DNA of 64,000 nt from Sphingobium sp. (GCA_009360885.1 SPEL01000001.1:434001-498000), one strand, 5' to 3'. Numbered from the stretch's first letter, positions 1 through 8,909 are shown. A program made the numbers and translations. Notes: a model not told the origin generated them from the letters alone.

Positions 1-1
1 G

Positions 2-1312
2 GCTGTCACGGCTGCGCGCAAAGCCTTTGATGATGGCCCATGGGGCGATTTTTCACCGGCCCAGCGCAGCAAATATATCGCCGCCATGGGTGAAGAACTG
101 AAACGCCGCGAACCGGAACTGGCCCGTGCCTTTACGGCGCAAGTAGGCGGTCTGGCCAGCTTTGCCCCACAGATGGTTGGCGGGGCAACAATGGTGTTCA
201 ATAATATCGCTGGCCTGTGTGATACCTTCCCCTTCGCGGAAAGGCGGCCCAGTATGATGATTGATACTGCCATTGTTACGCGCGAACCGGCCGGGGTTGT
301 CGTCGCTATTGCGCCATGGAATGCCCCTTATTCCATCATGTCGTCCAAAGTAGCTTATGCTTTGGTGGCGGGGTGTACCGTGATTATGAAACCGTCACCC
401 GAAACCCCATTGGAAGCCTATATAATTGCCGAGGCAGCCGAAGCGGCCGGTATTCCCGCCGGGGTTGTTAATCTGGTTTGCGGTGGGCGGGACGCGTCTG
501 ACCATCTGGTGAATAATCCCGGTGTTGATAAAGTCAGCTTTACGGGGTCCACTATCGCCGGAAAACGTATCGGTGAGGTATGCGCAGGCCGTATTGCCCG
601 CTGTACCTTGGAACTGGGCGGTAAATCTGCGGCCATCATCCGCGATGATTTCCCGATAGAAGCCGCAGCGGCCATATTGGGCAACACGATTACAATGATG
701 AGTGGGCAGGTTTGCGCCATGCTCAGCCGTGCCATTGTTACGAAAAGCCGCCATGACGAACTGGCCGATGCTATCGCCAAAGTAATGCAAGGCGTTAAAA
801 TTGGCCATAGCGATGCACCCGATACGCAATTGGGCCCGGTGGCGATGAAGCGGCAGCTTGAACGGGTGGAGGACTATATCGAAGATGGCCGCAAAACGGC
901 TGATCTGGTAACCGGAGGTAGACGCCCTGCCCATATGAACAAGGGCTATTTCATTGAACCGACCCTGTTTGCCAATGTCGATAATCAATCCCGCATCGCG
1001 CAGGAAGAAATTTTCGGCCCTGTCCTTGCCCTTATTCCTGCCGAAGATGAAGCCGATGCCCTGCGGATCGCCAATGAAAGCAATTTTGGGCTGAACGGCG
1101 CGGTGCTGACTAATGATGCCGACGCTGCTTATCATATCGCGCGCAAAATGCGGACTGGCGGTGTTGGGCAAAATGGCCTCCGGATGGAGTTTAACCTTCC
1201 CTTTGGCGGCTTTAAGCAATCGGGCATTGGGCGCGAAGGTGGAGAAGAGGGGCTTTGGTCCTATTTAGAGACGAAGACGATATTGCTGGATGCAACACCG
1301 ACATCTCTCTGA
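2..1312 (+). CDS. Aldehyde dehydrogenase, 5' end cut by window edge
   Basis: NAD(P)-dependent aldehyde dehydrogenase family, oxidising an aldehyde to a carboxylic acid. The reading frame is open from the first bases of the window (it begins AVTAARKAFDDGPW, typical of the N-terminal third), so the true start lies outside. The conserved Asn-containing motif APWNAP, the catalytic-glutamate motif LELGGKSA, the catalytic cysteine in GQVCAM (codon at 713-715), and EEIFGPV and PFGGFKQSG near the C-terminus are all present, so the visible part looks active. It runs convergent to the TonB receptor downstream. The substrate cannot be read from sequence; the neighbouring stilbene-cleavage-type and O-demethylase genes make an aromatic aldehyde plausible. 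Confidence 0.93.
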   Translation, partial: AVTAARKAFDDGPWGDFSPAQRSKYIAAMGEELKRREPELARAFTAQVGGLASFAPQMVGGATMVFNNIAGLCDTFPFAERRPSMMIDTAIVTREPAGVVVAIAPWNAPYSIMSSKVAYALVAGCTVIMKPSPETPLEAYIIAEAAEAAGIPAGVVNLVCGGRDASDHLVNNPGVDKVSFTGSTIAGKRIGEVCAGRIARCTLELGGKSAAIIRDDFPIEAAAAILGNTITMMSGQVCAMLSRAIVTKSRHDELADAIAKVMQGVKIGHSDAPDTQLGPVAMKRQLERVEDYIEDGRKTADLVTGGRRPAHMNKGYFIEPTLFANVDNQSRIAQEEIFGPVLALIPAEDEADALRIANESNFGLNGAVLTNDADAAYHIARKMRTGGVGQNGLRMEFNLPFGGFKQSGIGREGGEEGLWSYLETKTILLDATPTSL

Positions 1313-1407
1313 TTGTATAGAGGGGGGCATGCGGCTGTCGCTGTCCCCTTTCTCGTCGCTATTCCCGCCTGAGGTGATGCACTATATTTCGCATCTATGG
1401 CGTTACT

Positions 1408-1450
1408 ATGGACAGGCGGCGCTATGGCCTGTCCATATTGGTGTTTTTTG
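1408..1450 (+). terminator. Probable terminator of the aldehyde dehydrogenase transcript
   Basis: A perfect 10-bp inverted repeat (ATGGACAGGC / GCCTGTCCAT, loop 9 nt) is followed a few bases later by TTTTTT on the plus strand. It lies 95 bp after the aldehyde dehydrogenase stop codon. Confidence 0.6.
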
Positions 1451-1508
1451 ATTGCCACTGCTGCCTTACTCTGGCGGCATGATCGGGATAAGACAGCATG
1501 GAACAGAC

Positions 1509-1556
1509 AGGCCAGCCAGTCATAACCAAGTCAGGAATGATGGTCTGGCCTATATT
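1509..1556 (+). terminator. Second hairpin with T-run, plus strand
   Basis: AGGCCAG and CTGGCCT enclose a further pairing (CCAGTCAT with ATGATGG, one bulge), followed by TATATTGTTTTTT. It is another plus-strand terminator-like hairpin, about 60 bp after the first and just before the end of the convergent TonB receptor gene. The two hairpins together may insulate the convergent genes. Confidence 0.45.
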
Positions 1557-1561
1557 GTTTT

Positions 1562-3841
1562 TTAGCGAAGAGTGGCGCGTACTGTGATGCCATAGGTTCT
1601 TGGTGGCCGAATATCCGCATAAAATAATGTAGGATCGCCGCCAATTTGCCGTGGCAGCGAAAATGGGTAACGATAGCCACCTGAATAAATGGCCTGATTG
1701 CCGATATTGCGGACCCAGCCTGTTACTGAAAACCCGTGTCGTGACTCAAATGTAAGGTCAGCGTCAAATGCGGCATAACCATCATCATAGGCCGATGAGA
1801 TATAATCGGGGCTCAGATACATGCTGCTGGCAAATTTCATGGAGGCGGCGGGTATAATATGATCTCCGCTGCTCAGTTCGATTGGATAGTCATATTTGAC
1901 GGAACCGGTCCATTTGGGCGCATGGGGCAGAGGCATCCCTGAACAATCAATCCTGTTCGTCGCAAGGGCCGGGTTTATAGGCGTCAATGGGCCAATGGCG
2001 CAGGTCGTCGCCAGTGGTGAATAGCCAAAAGAGGCCGCAGGACCGGCACTGACAGCAGTATATACGAAGCTGTCATATTTGGTGTGAAGATATTCACCAT
2101 TAATACGCAGCGTACCTGCCCCAATTTTGGCCATAATATCAAGATTTGCGCCGTATAATGTTGCTGCGCCAGCATTAGTCGTCAGGAGGCCTGTGCCCCC
2201 ACTGGGAAGAACACCAAGGAAGCGTTCCTGCTTATCATCATATTTCCAATAAAATCCTTCAATGTTGATTTGAAGATTATTATCAAGAAATCTGTTTCTG
2301 GAACCTATAGTATAAGCAGTAATTTTCTCTGGTTTAAAATTGTTATTCGGTGCCGTTACGCTGGGATAAAAACCACCGGCTTTATATCCGGTAGAGACAG
2401 TCGCAAAAAGCATGTTCCGGGGCGAAAGATCATATTCCAGACCAGCGCGAAAAGAGATATTATCATCCTTACGGCGGCCAAAATTATCAGTAATCGTGAG
2501 GACCGGCAGGGTTGCTGTACTAATGCCGTTCTGGCCTTTTTTGTCATTGGAATAACGCAGCCCGCCAATGATCCTGAACTGTTCGCTCAGGCTCAAATTC
2601 GCTTCGCCAAAGAAGGCATAAGCCTTGGTCGAAAGCGTGGTTTGCACATGGTTCTGCTGAATTGGGCGCGCGAGCAGCGTATAGTCCTGCGTTTGGTCCT
2701 CATCAAAATAATAGGCACCGATCACCCATTTTAACCGGTCACTTTCATTTGAAAGCCGCAATTCATAGCTTTGCTGCTGCGCTGTTTCTGCCGTTCCGAA
2801 ATAGAAACCGGGCTGATAGGTCAGGGTGCTTGGTTTTGTGTCCCGATAGGCGGGGAGGAAGGTCAGATTTGCGAAACCAAGATCAATGTCAAGCTGGGCG
2901 CTGATCGCAGCAATTCGCGTATCAACAAAACCATTGGTAGTGATTTTGTCGGGGCCAATCAGAGCGGCAGCGGGTGGAGGGGCTTGCGTTGGGCCAGTCC
3001 ATGGATCATGCGGCTGAGGCTGAAGGGAGGAGCGAAAGGCACCGCCAGAACCGCGTCCGTCCAGTTTCATATATTCCCCGACAACCAGAAGCGACACAGT
3101 ATTAGTGGGCTGCCACAGGACGCTCAGGCGCGAAGCAATGTCTGACTGATCGTTATAACCGTCGGTCAAATAGCCATCCCTTTTGGTGTGCTGGACAGCG
3201 GCGCGAATGCCTAATGTATCGGTTACTGGCCCTCCTACACCTCCGCTAAGGCGCAAGAGGCCGTAATTGCCGATATCGGCTGAGAAATCGGCCTCCAGCG
3301 CTTTGCTTGGGCGGCGGGTAATGAGGTTGATGGCGCCGCCACTGGCATTGCGGCCATATAATGTGCCTTGCGGGCCTTTGAGAACTTCAACGCGATCCAG
3401 ATCAAAGAAAATTGCGCCAACACCCGCAGGGCGTGAAATGAAAACGCCATTTAAGTTATAGGCAATAGAGCTGTCTGAGTTTGCATCTGTTGCGAAACTT
3501 CCAACCCCGCGAATATAGGTTGAGATATTCTGGCCTGATGATGCAGAAGTCAGGCTGGGCACGGCATTTTGTAAATCTGCCACCTTTGTTATGCCCTGAT
3601 TCACGAGGGCGCCACCATCCAGAACTTCTATGGCAAGGGATGATTTCTGAACCGACTGTTCCCGCCGGCTTGCTGTGACGATAATGTCAGAAATGCCAGA
3701 ATTACTGACTGATTTCTCTCTATATTGCTCGTCTTCTGGTGACGTATTTTCAGAATTAATAATGTCGGCATGGGCAATGATAGGAGTTGCTGTGCATATA
3801 GCAAATGCAAAATATGATATGGATGTTATAAATTTTCTCAT
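1562..3841 (-). CDS. TonB-dependent outer-membrane receptor
   Basis: Outer-membrane receptor that would import a bound substrate using TonB energy. The start at 3841 is preferred over 3856 because a GGAGAGG ribosome-binding site precedes it and it begins directly with a signal peptide (MRKFITSISYFAFAICT...AHA). A TonB-box-like stretch (SDIIVTASRREQS) follows, then the plug domain (VEVLKGPQGTLYGRNASGGAINLITRRP) and a beta barrel ending in the aromatic/basic C-terminus YGITVRATLR. About 759 residues, normal for a receptor without an STN signalling domain. It sits in the same orientation as, and 73 bp after, the carotenoid-oxygenase-like gene, so probably imports the substrate of that cluster. 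The ligand is unknown. Confidence 0.93.
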   Translation of the reverse strand: MRKFITSISYFAFAICTATPIIAHADIINSENTSPEDEQYREKSVSNSGISDIIVTASRREQSVQKSSLAIEVLDGGALVNQGITKVADLQNAVPSLTSASSGQNISTYIRGVGSFATDANSDSSIAYNLNGVFISRPAGVGAIFFDLDRVEVLKGPQGTLYGRNASGGAINLITRRPSKALEADFSADIGNYGLLRLSGGVGGPVTDTLGIRAAVQHTKRDGYLTDGYNDQSDIASRLSVLWQPTNTVSLLVVGEYMKLDGRGSGGAFRSSLQPQPHDPWTGPTQAPPPAAALIGPDKITTNGFVDTRIAAISAQLDIDLGFANLTFLPAYRDTKPSTLTYQPGFYFGTAETAQQQSYELRLSNESDRLKWVIGAYYFDEDQTQDYTLLARPIQQNHVQTTLSTKAYAFFGEANLSLSEQFRIIGGLRYSNDKKGQNGISTATLPVLTITDNFGRRKDDNISFRAGLEYDLSPRNMLFATVSTGYKAGGFYPSVTAPNNNFKPEKITAYTIGSRNRFLDNNLQINIEGFYWKYDDKQERFLGVLPSGGTGLLTTNAGAATLYGANLDIMAKIGAGTLRINGEYLHTKYDSFVYTAVSAGPAASFGYSPLATTCAIGPLTPINPALATNRIDCSGMPLPHAPKWTGSVKYDYPIELSSGDHIIPAASMKFASSMYLSPDYISSAYDDGYAAFDADLTFESRHGFSVTGWVRNIGNQAIYSGGYRYPFSLPRQIGGDPTLFYADIRPPRTYGITVRATLR

Positions 3842-3914
3842 TTTCCTCTCCAGCATTTGTTTTTAATTTATTATTTTGAATATTATTTGATTATCATGTT
3901 ATGATATTATGGAA

Positions 3915-5315
3915 TTATCGATTTGAAATAATGCCGGGTTGAAACATCCCGTGAAAAGCCATGGGCAGATCAAAAGGTAATCTTATCGTTGCGACCGGGG
4001 GACGGTCTATGTGCATCGCATCGACGATCAGCAGGTCTGCTCGGTTTTCCTCCGGGCGGTTGACCACGCAGAGCAGCCACCCATCCCCCTCGGGGGCATC
4101 CGTCATGCGGGGCACGAAAATAGGCTCCTGAGTGCGGGCTCCGGGCGTCAGATGCTCGTCCAGCGACAAGGTCTCCCAGTCCAGCCGAATAATGCCATTG
4201 CGCGATTTGCCATAACCATAACGATAGCGGCTCATCTGAAAACGCTCATCCAGCCTCGGCATTTCGCCGACTGCATTGGGAAAGGGTTGGACAGCGACGG
4301 GGGCATTATGATTGCTCAGGTCAAAACTGAGCCTTGTCATGGTAGCCAGACCCATGACCGGTTCCGTCACATTGCCAGACTTATCCTTGAAAAATGTGAA
4401 AGGGTTGCCGGGGGAAATTGCCGCATCGAAATGAACAATGTCGCCTTCACTCCATGCGTTCATGACGTGCCCCATGAAGGCATGGGGAACTTCGAACCAG
4501 CGCATATCCGCCACTGTTCCGGTTCTGGGCATGATGCCGTAAACCGGGTTCTGATTGGGATCATAAGCATAGAAATCGCCACCAGCTCGCGCGCCATCAA
4601 TATCGACAACCAGCGGCATGACGGGGAATATCACATGATCGCGGGTAACGGCGAAATCGTGACAAATGCCCGGAAACGGGGCCTTAAACTCCTCATCACG
4701 AATGAGTTCACCGTCCCGGCTGACGACGTAAAGTGCCATTTCTCCTTCGAAAAGCTTATGACTGAACAGCCCAAATCCCCACCATTCGCCGGTTACAGGA
4801 TCAATTTTGGGATGGGCCGTCATCGCCAGCCCTTTCAGCTTTCCATCAAAATCATATTCACCGATTGTCGTCAGGGTTGCGGGATCTATTTCGGTGGGAT
4901 GGCTATCCTCGCGCAGGGCGAATAATTTACCATGATGGTAAAAACCATATGTGTTGGCGGTGTTATCGCGGTTAGTATTCGCAACAGATGGATCATCAGT
5001 ATAGGGGTTACGATACGCACCATAAAGGCGTTTACGTGCCCGTTTTTCAGTAAGATATCGTTCTGTCTGCACGTAGCGGCACCGGAAATCGACATTGCCA
5101 TCTTCAAAGTAAAAGGCAGACACGATGCCGTCACCGTTGATGATGACGTCGCCTTCAAGGGTGGGATAGGCTCGGTCCGGCCCTACCCTGAAGAGCGCGC
5201 CATTCAGTTCTTTCGGAACTGTGCCGATGACTTCACAGTCATAAACATCGGCTTCGAAACGAAGAGTTTTTTGCTTCTGCGCGTAAAAGCTATCGATCAG
5301 CAAATGTTCGGTCAT
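3915..5315 (-). CDS. Carotenoid oxygenase family dioxygenase (lignostilbene-dioxygenase-like)
   Basis: Non-haem Fe(II) dioxygenase of the carotenoid cleavage / lignostilbene dioxygenase family, which cleaves an olefinic C=C into two carbonyls. About 466 aa counting from ATG 5315; the frame is open further upstream but that extension is not family-like. The four iron-binding histidines are visible at about H168 (TAHPKIDP), H219 (CHDFAV), H283 (FMGHVMNAW) and H455 (AFHGMF). Tyr101 (GAYRNPYT) and Arg135 (LFALRED) appear to sit where lignostilbene dioxygenases have the phenol-binding Tyr and Lys; that alignment is from memory. No signal peptide, so cytosolic. The neighbours (LigM-like demethylase, aldehyde dehydrogenase, TonB receptor) favour a stilbene or related lignin-derived substrate over a carotenoid. 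Confidence 0.9.
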   Translation of the reverse strand: MTEHLLIDSFYAQKQKTLRFEADVYDCEVIGTVPKELNGALFRVGPDRAYPTLEGDVIINGDGIVSAFYFEDGNVDFRCRYVQTERYLTEKRARKRLYGAYRNPYTDDPSVANTNRDNTANTYGFYHHGKLFALREDSHPTEIDPATLTTIGEYDFDGKLKGLAMTAHPKIDPVTGEWWGFGLFSHKLFEGEMALYVVSRDGELIRDEEFKAPFPGICHDFAVTRDHVIFPVMPLVVDIDGARAGGDFYAYDPNQNPVYGIMPRTGTVADMRWFEVPHAFMGHVMNAWSEGDIVHFDAAISPGNPFTFFKDKSGNVTEPVMGLATMTRLSFDLSNHNAPVAVQPFPNAVGEMPRLDERFQMSRYRYGYGKSRNGIIRLDWETLSLDEHLTPGARTQEPIFVPRMTDAPEGDGWLLCVVNRPEENRADLLIVDAMHIDRPPVATIRLPFDLPMAFHGMFQPGIISNR

Positions 5316-5367
5316 AATTTCATATCCAGATATAATAATGATGAAATTACGCAGCCATTGAAGGAGA

Positions 5368-6618
5368 TTAATTCTTCCTTTTTTGGGCAGCATTCGATTG
5401 ATTTTTTGCGTTCTTCAGTATTTTTCTGAGCAATTCTGCGAGGGTGGACTGATCTTCCGGGCCGAGATCGTAAAGAAGATGGGGTTTCTTCTCTGACACG
5501 ATGGCAGCTTCTGCAAAAAGTTCGTTTAGTAGCCGTTGATCGTCTGTTTCCGGCGATGGTAAATCCGATTGTGCGGACATGAGGGGGGAATTGAGTGTGG
5601 GCCAATGAGGCAGCTGCACGATGCGGGCCAGAGCCGGGGGGCCGCTGGTGCCATCCCCCAAAACAATCTCCGACAAATTTTTCAGTAGTTCAATCCGTTC
5701 CGCCGGAACGAGCAGGTTCAGAAAACTGGCGGTGGCAGTATATATTTTGGGTTCAAGTGTCTGAAGAAGGTCGCGCCCGGCTTCGGTTACCCGATACCGC
5801 CGTCGCCGCTTGCTTTCATCGACGTCGATCAGCTTTTTTGTGACCAGCCCCCGTGCAATGAAGCTGGTATTTGAAAGCTCCAGCCCGATTGTTGAAGCGA
5901 TCTGGCTTTCGCCGACATCATTATGCAGTCCGATAATCAGCAATACAACATATTGCCTTATCGTCATTGTGCTATCCGCGAGGAACGGTGCGCAGCGTTG
6001 CTCGATCAACTGGATAGTGCGGCGGATGAGAAATTGCATTGAGCGATGCACAATGGTGAGTCTCTGTGAGGCATCCGGCCCCAGACCCGCCGGCCCACTA
6101 ATCTTGCCGCCACCCCGGTTCACGAGTGTAGCCAGCAAATGGATCAACCGCCCCGGTTTACCACCCAATGGGGCTTCCAGCGTCTGAATGGCGCTGCGGA
6201 AGGGCGGGAGTAATTTGCTGAAATGGGCTCGTCCTTCGGCGGTTGCGCTGATAACCTTACGCCGCCGGTCCTGCGGATCGGCTTCCCGGTTGAGCCATCC
6301 CCTTTTCACTAATGTGCTGACGACCAGACTAGTTGTGGCCTCATCCGCGGCAACCTGACGGGCAATTTCGCCCTGAGGGAAAGCGCCAACTTGCGTTGCG
6401 ATGTAAAGTACGTGCGACTGGGGCAATGTGGTTTGCAGGCCCTTTGCGGCCTGATTGAACAGGCTGACGGCCCTTTGATCGGCCCGCCGCAGCAAGAAAA
6501 ACAGGTTGGAATATAGCTGCACGAGTGCCTCGTCCGATAACTCTTCGGGCTTGCTGCCTCGACTCGGCGCCTGTTTCACTGGTCTCTCCATTTTTACTTG
6601 TTGAACATTCATTGACAT
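5368..6618 (-). CDS. Tandem-domain MarR-family transcriptional regulator
   Basis: A 416-residue regulator with two consecutive MarR winged-helix domains, about twice the usual MarR length. Domain 1 (about 30-165) contains a helix-turn-helix region (GEIARQVAADEATTSLVVSTL) and the wing DPQDRRRKVISATAEGRA. Domain 2 (about 195-325) repeats the layout with a HTH near SQIASTIGLELSNTSFIARGL and the wing DESKRRRRYRVTEAGRD. The tail (about 365-410) again looks like the C-terminal dimerisation helix of MarR proteins (LGPEDQSTLAELLRKILK). It lies 52 bp upstream of the dioxygenase gene, same strand, and is divergent from the LigM-like gene, so it probably controls both. No clear ribosome-binding site precedes the start; ATG codons at 6612 or 6591 are alternatives. 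Confidence 0.85.
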   Translation of the reverse strand: MSMNVQQVKMERPVKQAPSRGSKPEELSDEALVQLYSNLFFLLRRADQRAVSLFNQAAKGLQTTLPQSHVLYIATQVGAFPQGEIARQVAADEATTSLVVSTLVKRGWLNREADPQDRRRKVISATAEGRAHFSKLLPPFRSAIQTLEAPLGGKPGRLIHLLATLVNRGGGKISGPAGLGPDASQRLTIVHRSMQFLIRRTIQLIEQRCAPFLADSTMTIRQYVVLLIIGLHNDVGESQIASTIGLELSNTSFIARGLVTKKLIDVDESKRRRRYRVTEAGRDLLQTLEPKIYTATASFLNLLVPAERIELLKNLSEIVLGDGTSGPPALARIVQLPHWPTLNSPLMSAQSDLPSPETDDQRLLNELFAEAAIVSEKKPHLLYDLGPEDQSTLAELLRKILKNAKNQSNAAQKRKN

Positions 6619-6647
6619 GCAGTTCTAAGTTTTACAAGATGCAGTTC
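6617..6647. promoter_or_regulatory. Candidate operator: two direct repeats 22 bp apart
   Basis: ATGCAGTTC occurs at 6617-6625 and again at 6639-6647, spaced exactly 22 bp start to start (about two helical turns), in the 69-bp gap between the divergent tandem-MarR gene and the LigM-like gene. A TAAAAT (6651-6656) that could be a -10 element for the plus-strand gene lies directly after the second copy, so a bound repressor could block it. The repeats are seen directly; the operator role is inferred. Confidence 0.5.
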
Positions 6648-6687
6648 AAATAAAATCTGTAATCAAAAAAGCCGGAGAGTGACTGTC

Positions 6688-8037
6688 ATGCAAAGCCAAC
6701 ATCATCTTATTACCAATCCTTTCATCCCAGCAGCGCCGGGCGCCATTAGCTGGACGCGCTTTACCGCGCAGTTTGAACCATATGAGTTTAGCGGCTGGGT
6801 AGATGAAAGCCTGTCATGGAAGCGCACGGCCTATGTTGGTGACTGGTCACCACTCAACAACAAGGTCATCGTAAAAGGCCCTGATGCGCTCAGGTTTTTT
6901 CAGGATATTTCGGTCAACAGCTTCGCAAAATTTGAAGTTGGTCAGGCAAAGCACAGCATCCAATGTGCCGAAGATGGCAAGGTGATGGTGGAGGGGGTTC
7001 TGATGCGATTGCAGGAGGATGAACTGCTCTTCACCAGTGGCCCTGCATTCTGGACCGAATATCAGTTTAAGCGTGGCAATTATAACGCGACGCTGACCCA
7101 GCATGGCACCGATCTTTTTATAATTCAGTTACAAGGCCCCAATTCCATCCATATCCTTGAAAAAGCTACGGGCGAATCGCACCGGGATTATGGCTTTATG
7201 CGCTTTCGGGAGACCAGCATCGCGGGCAGGGCGTTCCTCTCCCTTCGGCAGGGAATGTCCGGGGAGCTAGGCTTTGAACTGCACGGGCGCGGTGAAGATG
7301 CGCTGGCTGTGCATCAGGCTTTGCTGGACGCGGGGGAGGAGTTCGGGGTGCGCCGGCTGGGTGGTCGCACAAAAATGGTGAACCATGCGGAGGCTGCATT
7401 CCCGACGCCAAGCGTCGATTTCATGCCCGCATTATATAGTGACCCTGACTATGTTTCTTATGTGGAACAGCATCATCCGGAATTGCTTATCGCCAGTCGT
7501 CTGAAAACGAGCGGAAGCGAACAGCTTACTGATATTCGACAATTATATCGGGATCCAACCGAGTTGGGCTGGATCAGGAATATAAAATTTGACCATGAAT
7601 TTGTCGGCCGCGCTGCGTTGGAACAAATTGTGGCGGCACCCAAACGCACACTTGTCTCCCTCGTGTGGAATAAGGAGGATGTCGTTGATATTTTCGCATC
7701 CCTTCTGGGGGGCGAAGAGCCTTATGAATATATGGAAATGCCGCGGGGGCTGCTGGGCACAGTTGCTATTGATAAGGTATTGATTGGCGATCGTCAGATC
7801 GGCGTTTCAACATCCCGTTGCTATAGCCATCATCTGCGTGAGATGATTTCTCTTTGTAGCATTGATGTGGATGCATCGGTGCCCGGTACACAGGTTGAGG
7901 TTCTGTGGGGGGCGCCGGGGGCGCGTCAGAAGCGTGTAAGAGCCATCGTTGCCAAAGCCCCGTTCAAGGAAGATAAGCGGCGCATTGATGTGTCGACCTT
8001 GCCATCCTATTTGAAAAAAGCGGAAGGTTCGGTCTGA
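6688..8037 (+). CDS. LigM-like tetrahydrofolate-dependent aryl O-demethylase (GcvT fold)
   Basis: Aminomethyltransferase-fold protein of 449 aa resembling the vanillate/3-O-methylgallate O-demethylase LigM of Sphingobium in length and layout. Such enzymes transfer a methyl group from a methoxylated aromatic to tetrahydrofolate, giving a phenol and 5-methyl-THF. Similar stretches include GWIRNIKFDHEFVGRAAL (LigM has a matching IGYGPFVKFDHDFIGRDAL), SLVWNKEDVVDIFASLL and TQVEVLWG. ATG 6688 is chosen because GGAG (6673-6676) is well spaced for it and much too close to the upstream GTG at 6679. The stop overlaps the start of the esterase gene by one base, implying translational coupling. The exact substrate is unknown, and other members of the family (for example DesA) cannot be excluded. 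Confidence 0.85.
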   Translation: MQSQHHLITNPFIPAAPGAISWTRFTAQFEPYEFSGWVDESLSWKRTAYVGDWSPLNNKVIVKGPDALRFFQDISVNSFAKFEVGQAKHSIQCAEDGKVMVEGVLMRLQEDELLFTSGPAFWTEYQFKRGNYNATLTQHGTDLFIIQLQGPNSIHILEKATGESHRDYGFMRFRETSIAGRAFLSLRQGMSGELGFELHGRGEDALAVHQALLDAGEEFGVRRLGGRTKMVNHAEAAFPTPSVDFMPALYSDPDYVSYVEQHHPELLIASRLKTSGSEQLTDIRQLYRDPTELGWIRNIKFDHEFVGRAALEQIVAAPKRTLVSLVWNKEDVVDIFASLLGGEEPYEYMEMPRGLLGTVAIDKVLIGDRQIGVSTSRCYSHHLREMISLCSIDVDASVPGTQVEVLWGAPGARQKRVRAIVAKAPFKEDKRRIDVSTLPSYLKKAEGSV

Positions 8038-8909
8038 TGAGTGCGCCTCAGCGTGTCGACCATCTCCGTGCGTTAGGAACCAAAATATCGCCTGAGATGC
8101 TGCAGCAAACAATGGCGCTTTTTGCGCCCTATGCAGCACGTCCGGATTCATCCTCCGGCATTATTCGGCGCGATGTTGCTTATGGCGATCATGAGCGGCA
8201 TCGGCTGGATATATTTGCGCCCCATATGGAGGAAGAGCAGGGCCTTCCGGTTGTGGTGTTCGTCCATGGCGGTGGCTTTGTTGGGGGGGATAAGGGGGCG
8301 GAGGATGCCCTCTTCTACAATAATATCGGTGCATGGGCGGTTCGTCATGGCATGGTCGGGGTTACGCTTCGTTACAGGCTGGCCCCATCGTCGCCTTGGC
8401 CCGCCGGGGCGGAAGATATAGCCCAGGCGGTGCAATGGCTGCGCAATCATATTCAGAAGGTAGGAGGGGATACAGGGCGGATCGTGGCGATGGGCCAGTC
8501 AGCGGGGGCGGCCCATGTTGCCGGATATATCGCTCATCCAGATTTAGACGCAGAGGCTTCCATTGCCGGAGCAATCATGATGTCCGGCATATATGATCTG
8601 GAGACCCTTGCGCATTCTCCACTAGAGAATGCCTATTATGGGACGGATAGCGCTCTTTTTGCGGAGCGTTCCAGCCTCACGGGCCTGGTCCGAACGTCCC
8701 TGCCGTGCCTGTTCACTCTATCGGAATTTGATCCCGATAGTTTCCAGATGCAGGCAGAGAGGGTGGTGCATGAAAATTGTCGGGTAAATGGCCGCTGGCC
8801 ACGAATGCGATATTTATCAGGGCATAATCATTTGTCCCCAGCATTGATTTTGGGGGAATTGGATGATCCCTTAAGTGCTGAGTTGGCAGATTTCATTAAA
8901 TCTGTCTGA
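8037..8909 (+). CDS. Alpha/beta hydrolase, HSL-type carboxylesterase
   Basis: Esterase of the hormone-sensitive-lipase-like alpha/beta-hydrolase family, 290 aa. The oxyanion-hole motif HGGGF occurs near residue 80 (VVFVHGGGFVGGDKG), the nucleophile elbow is GQSAGAAH, and the conserved RYRLAPSSPWPAGAEDI block is present. The aspartate in SEFDPDS and a late histidine in YLSGHNHLSP are suitable for the triad. There is no signal peptide, so it is probably cytosolic. It is translationally coupled to the LigM-like gene, suggesting it releases an aromatic substrate from an ester before or after demethylation; the substrate is inferred from context only. Confidence 0.88.
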   Translation: MSAPQRVDHLRALGTKISPEMLQQTMALFAPYAARPDSSSGIIRRDVAYGDHERHRLDIFAPHMEEEQGLPVVVFVHGGGFVGGDKGAEDALFYNNIGAWAVRHGMVGVTLRYRLAPSSPWPAGAEDIAQAVQWLRNHIQKVGGDTGRIVAMGQSAGAAHVAGYIAHPDLDAEASIAGAIMMSGIYDLETLAHSPLENAYYGTDSALFAERSSLTGLVRTSLPCLFTLSEFDPDSFQMQAERVVHENCRVNGRWPRMRYLSGHNHLSPALILGELDDPLSAELADFIKSV

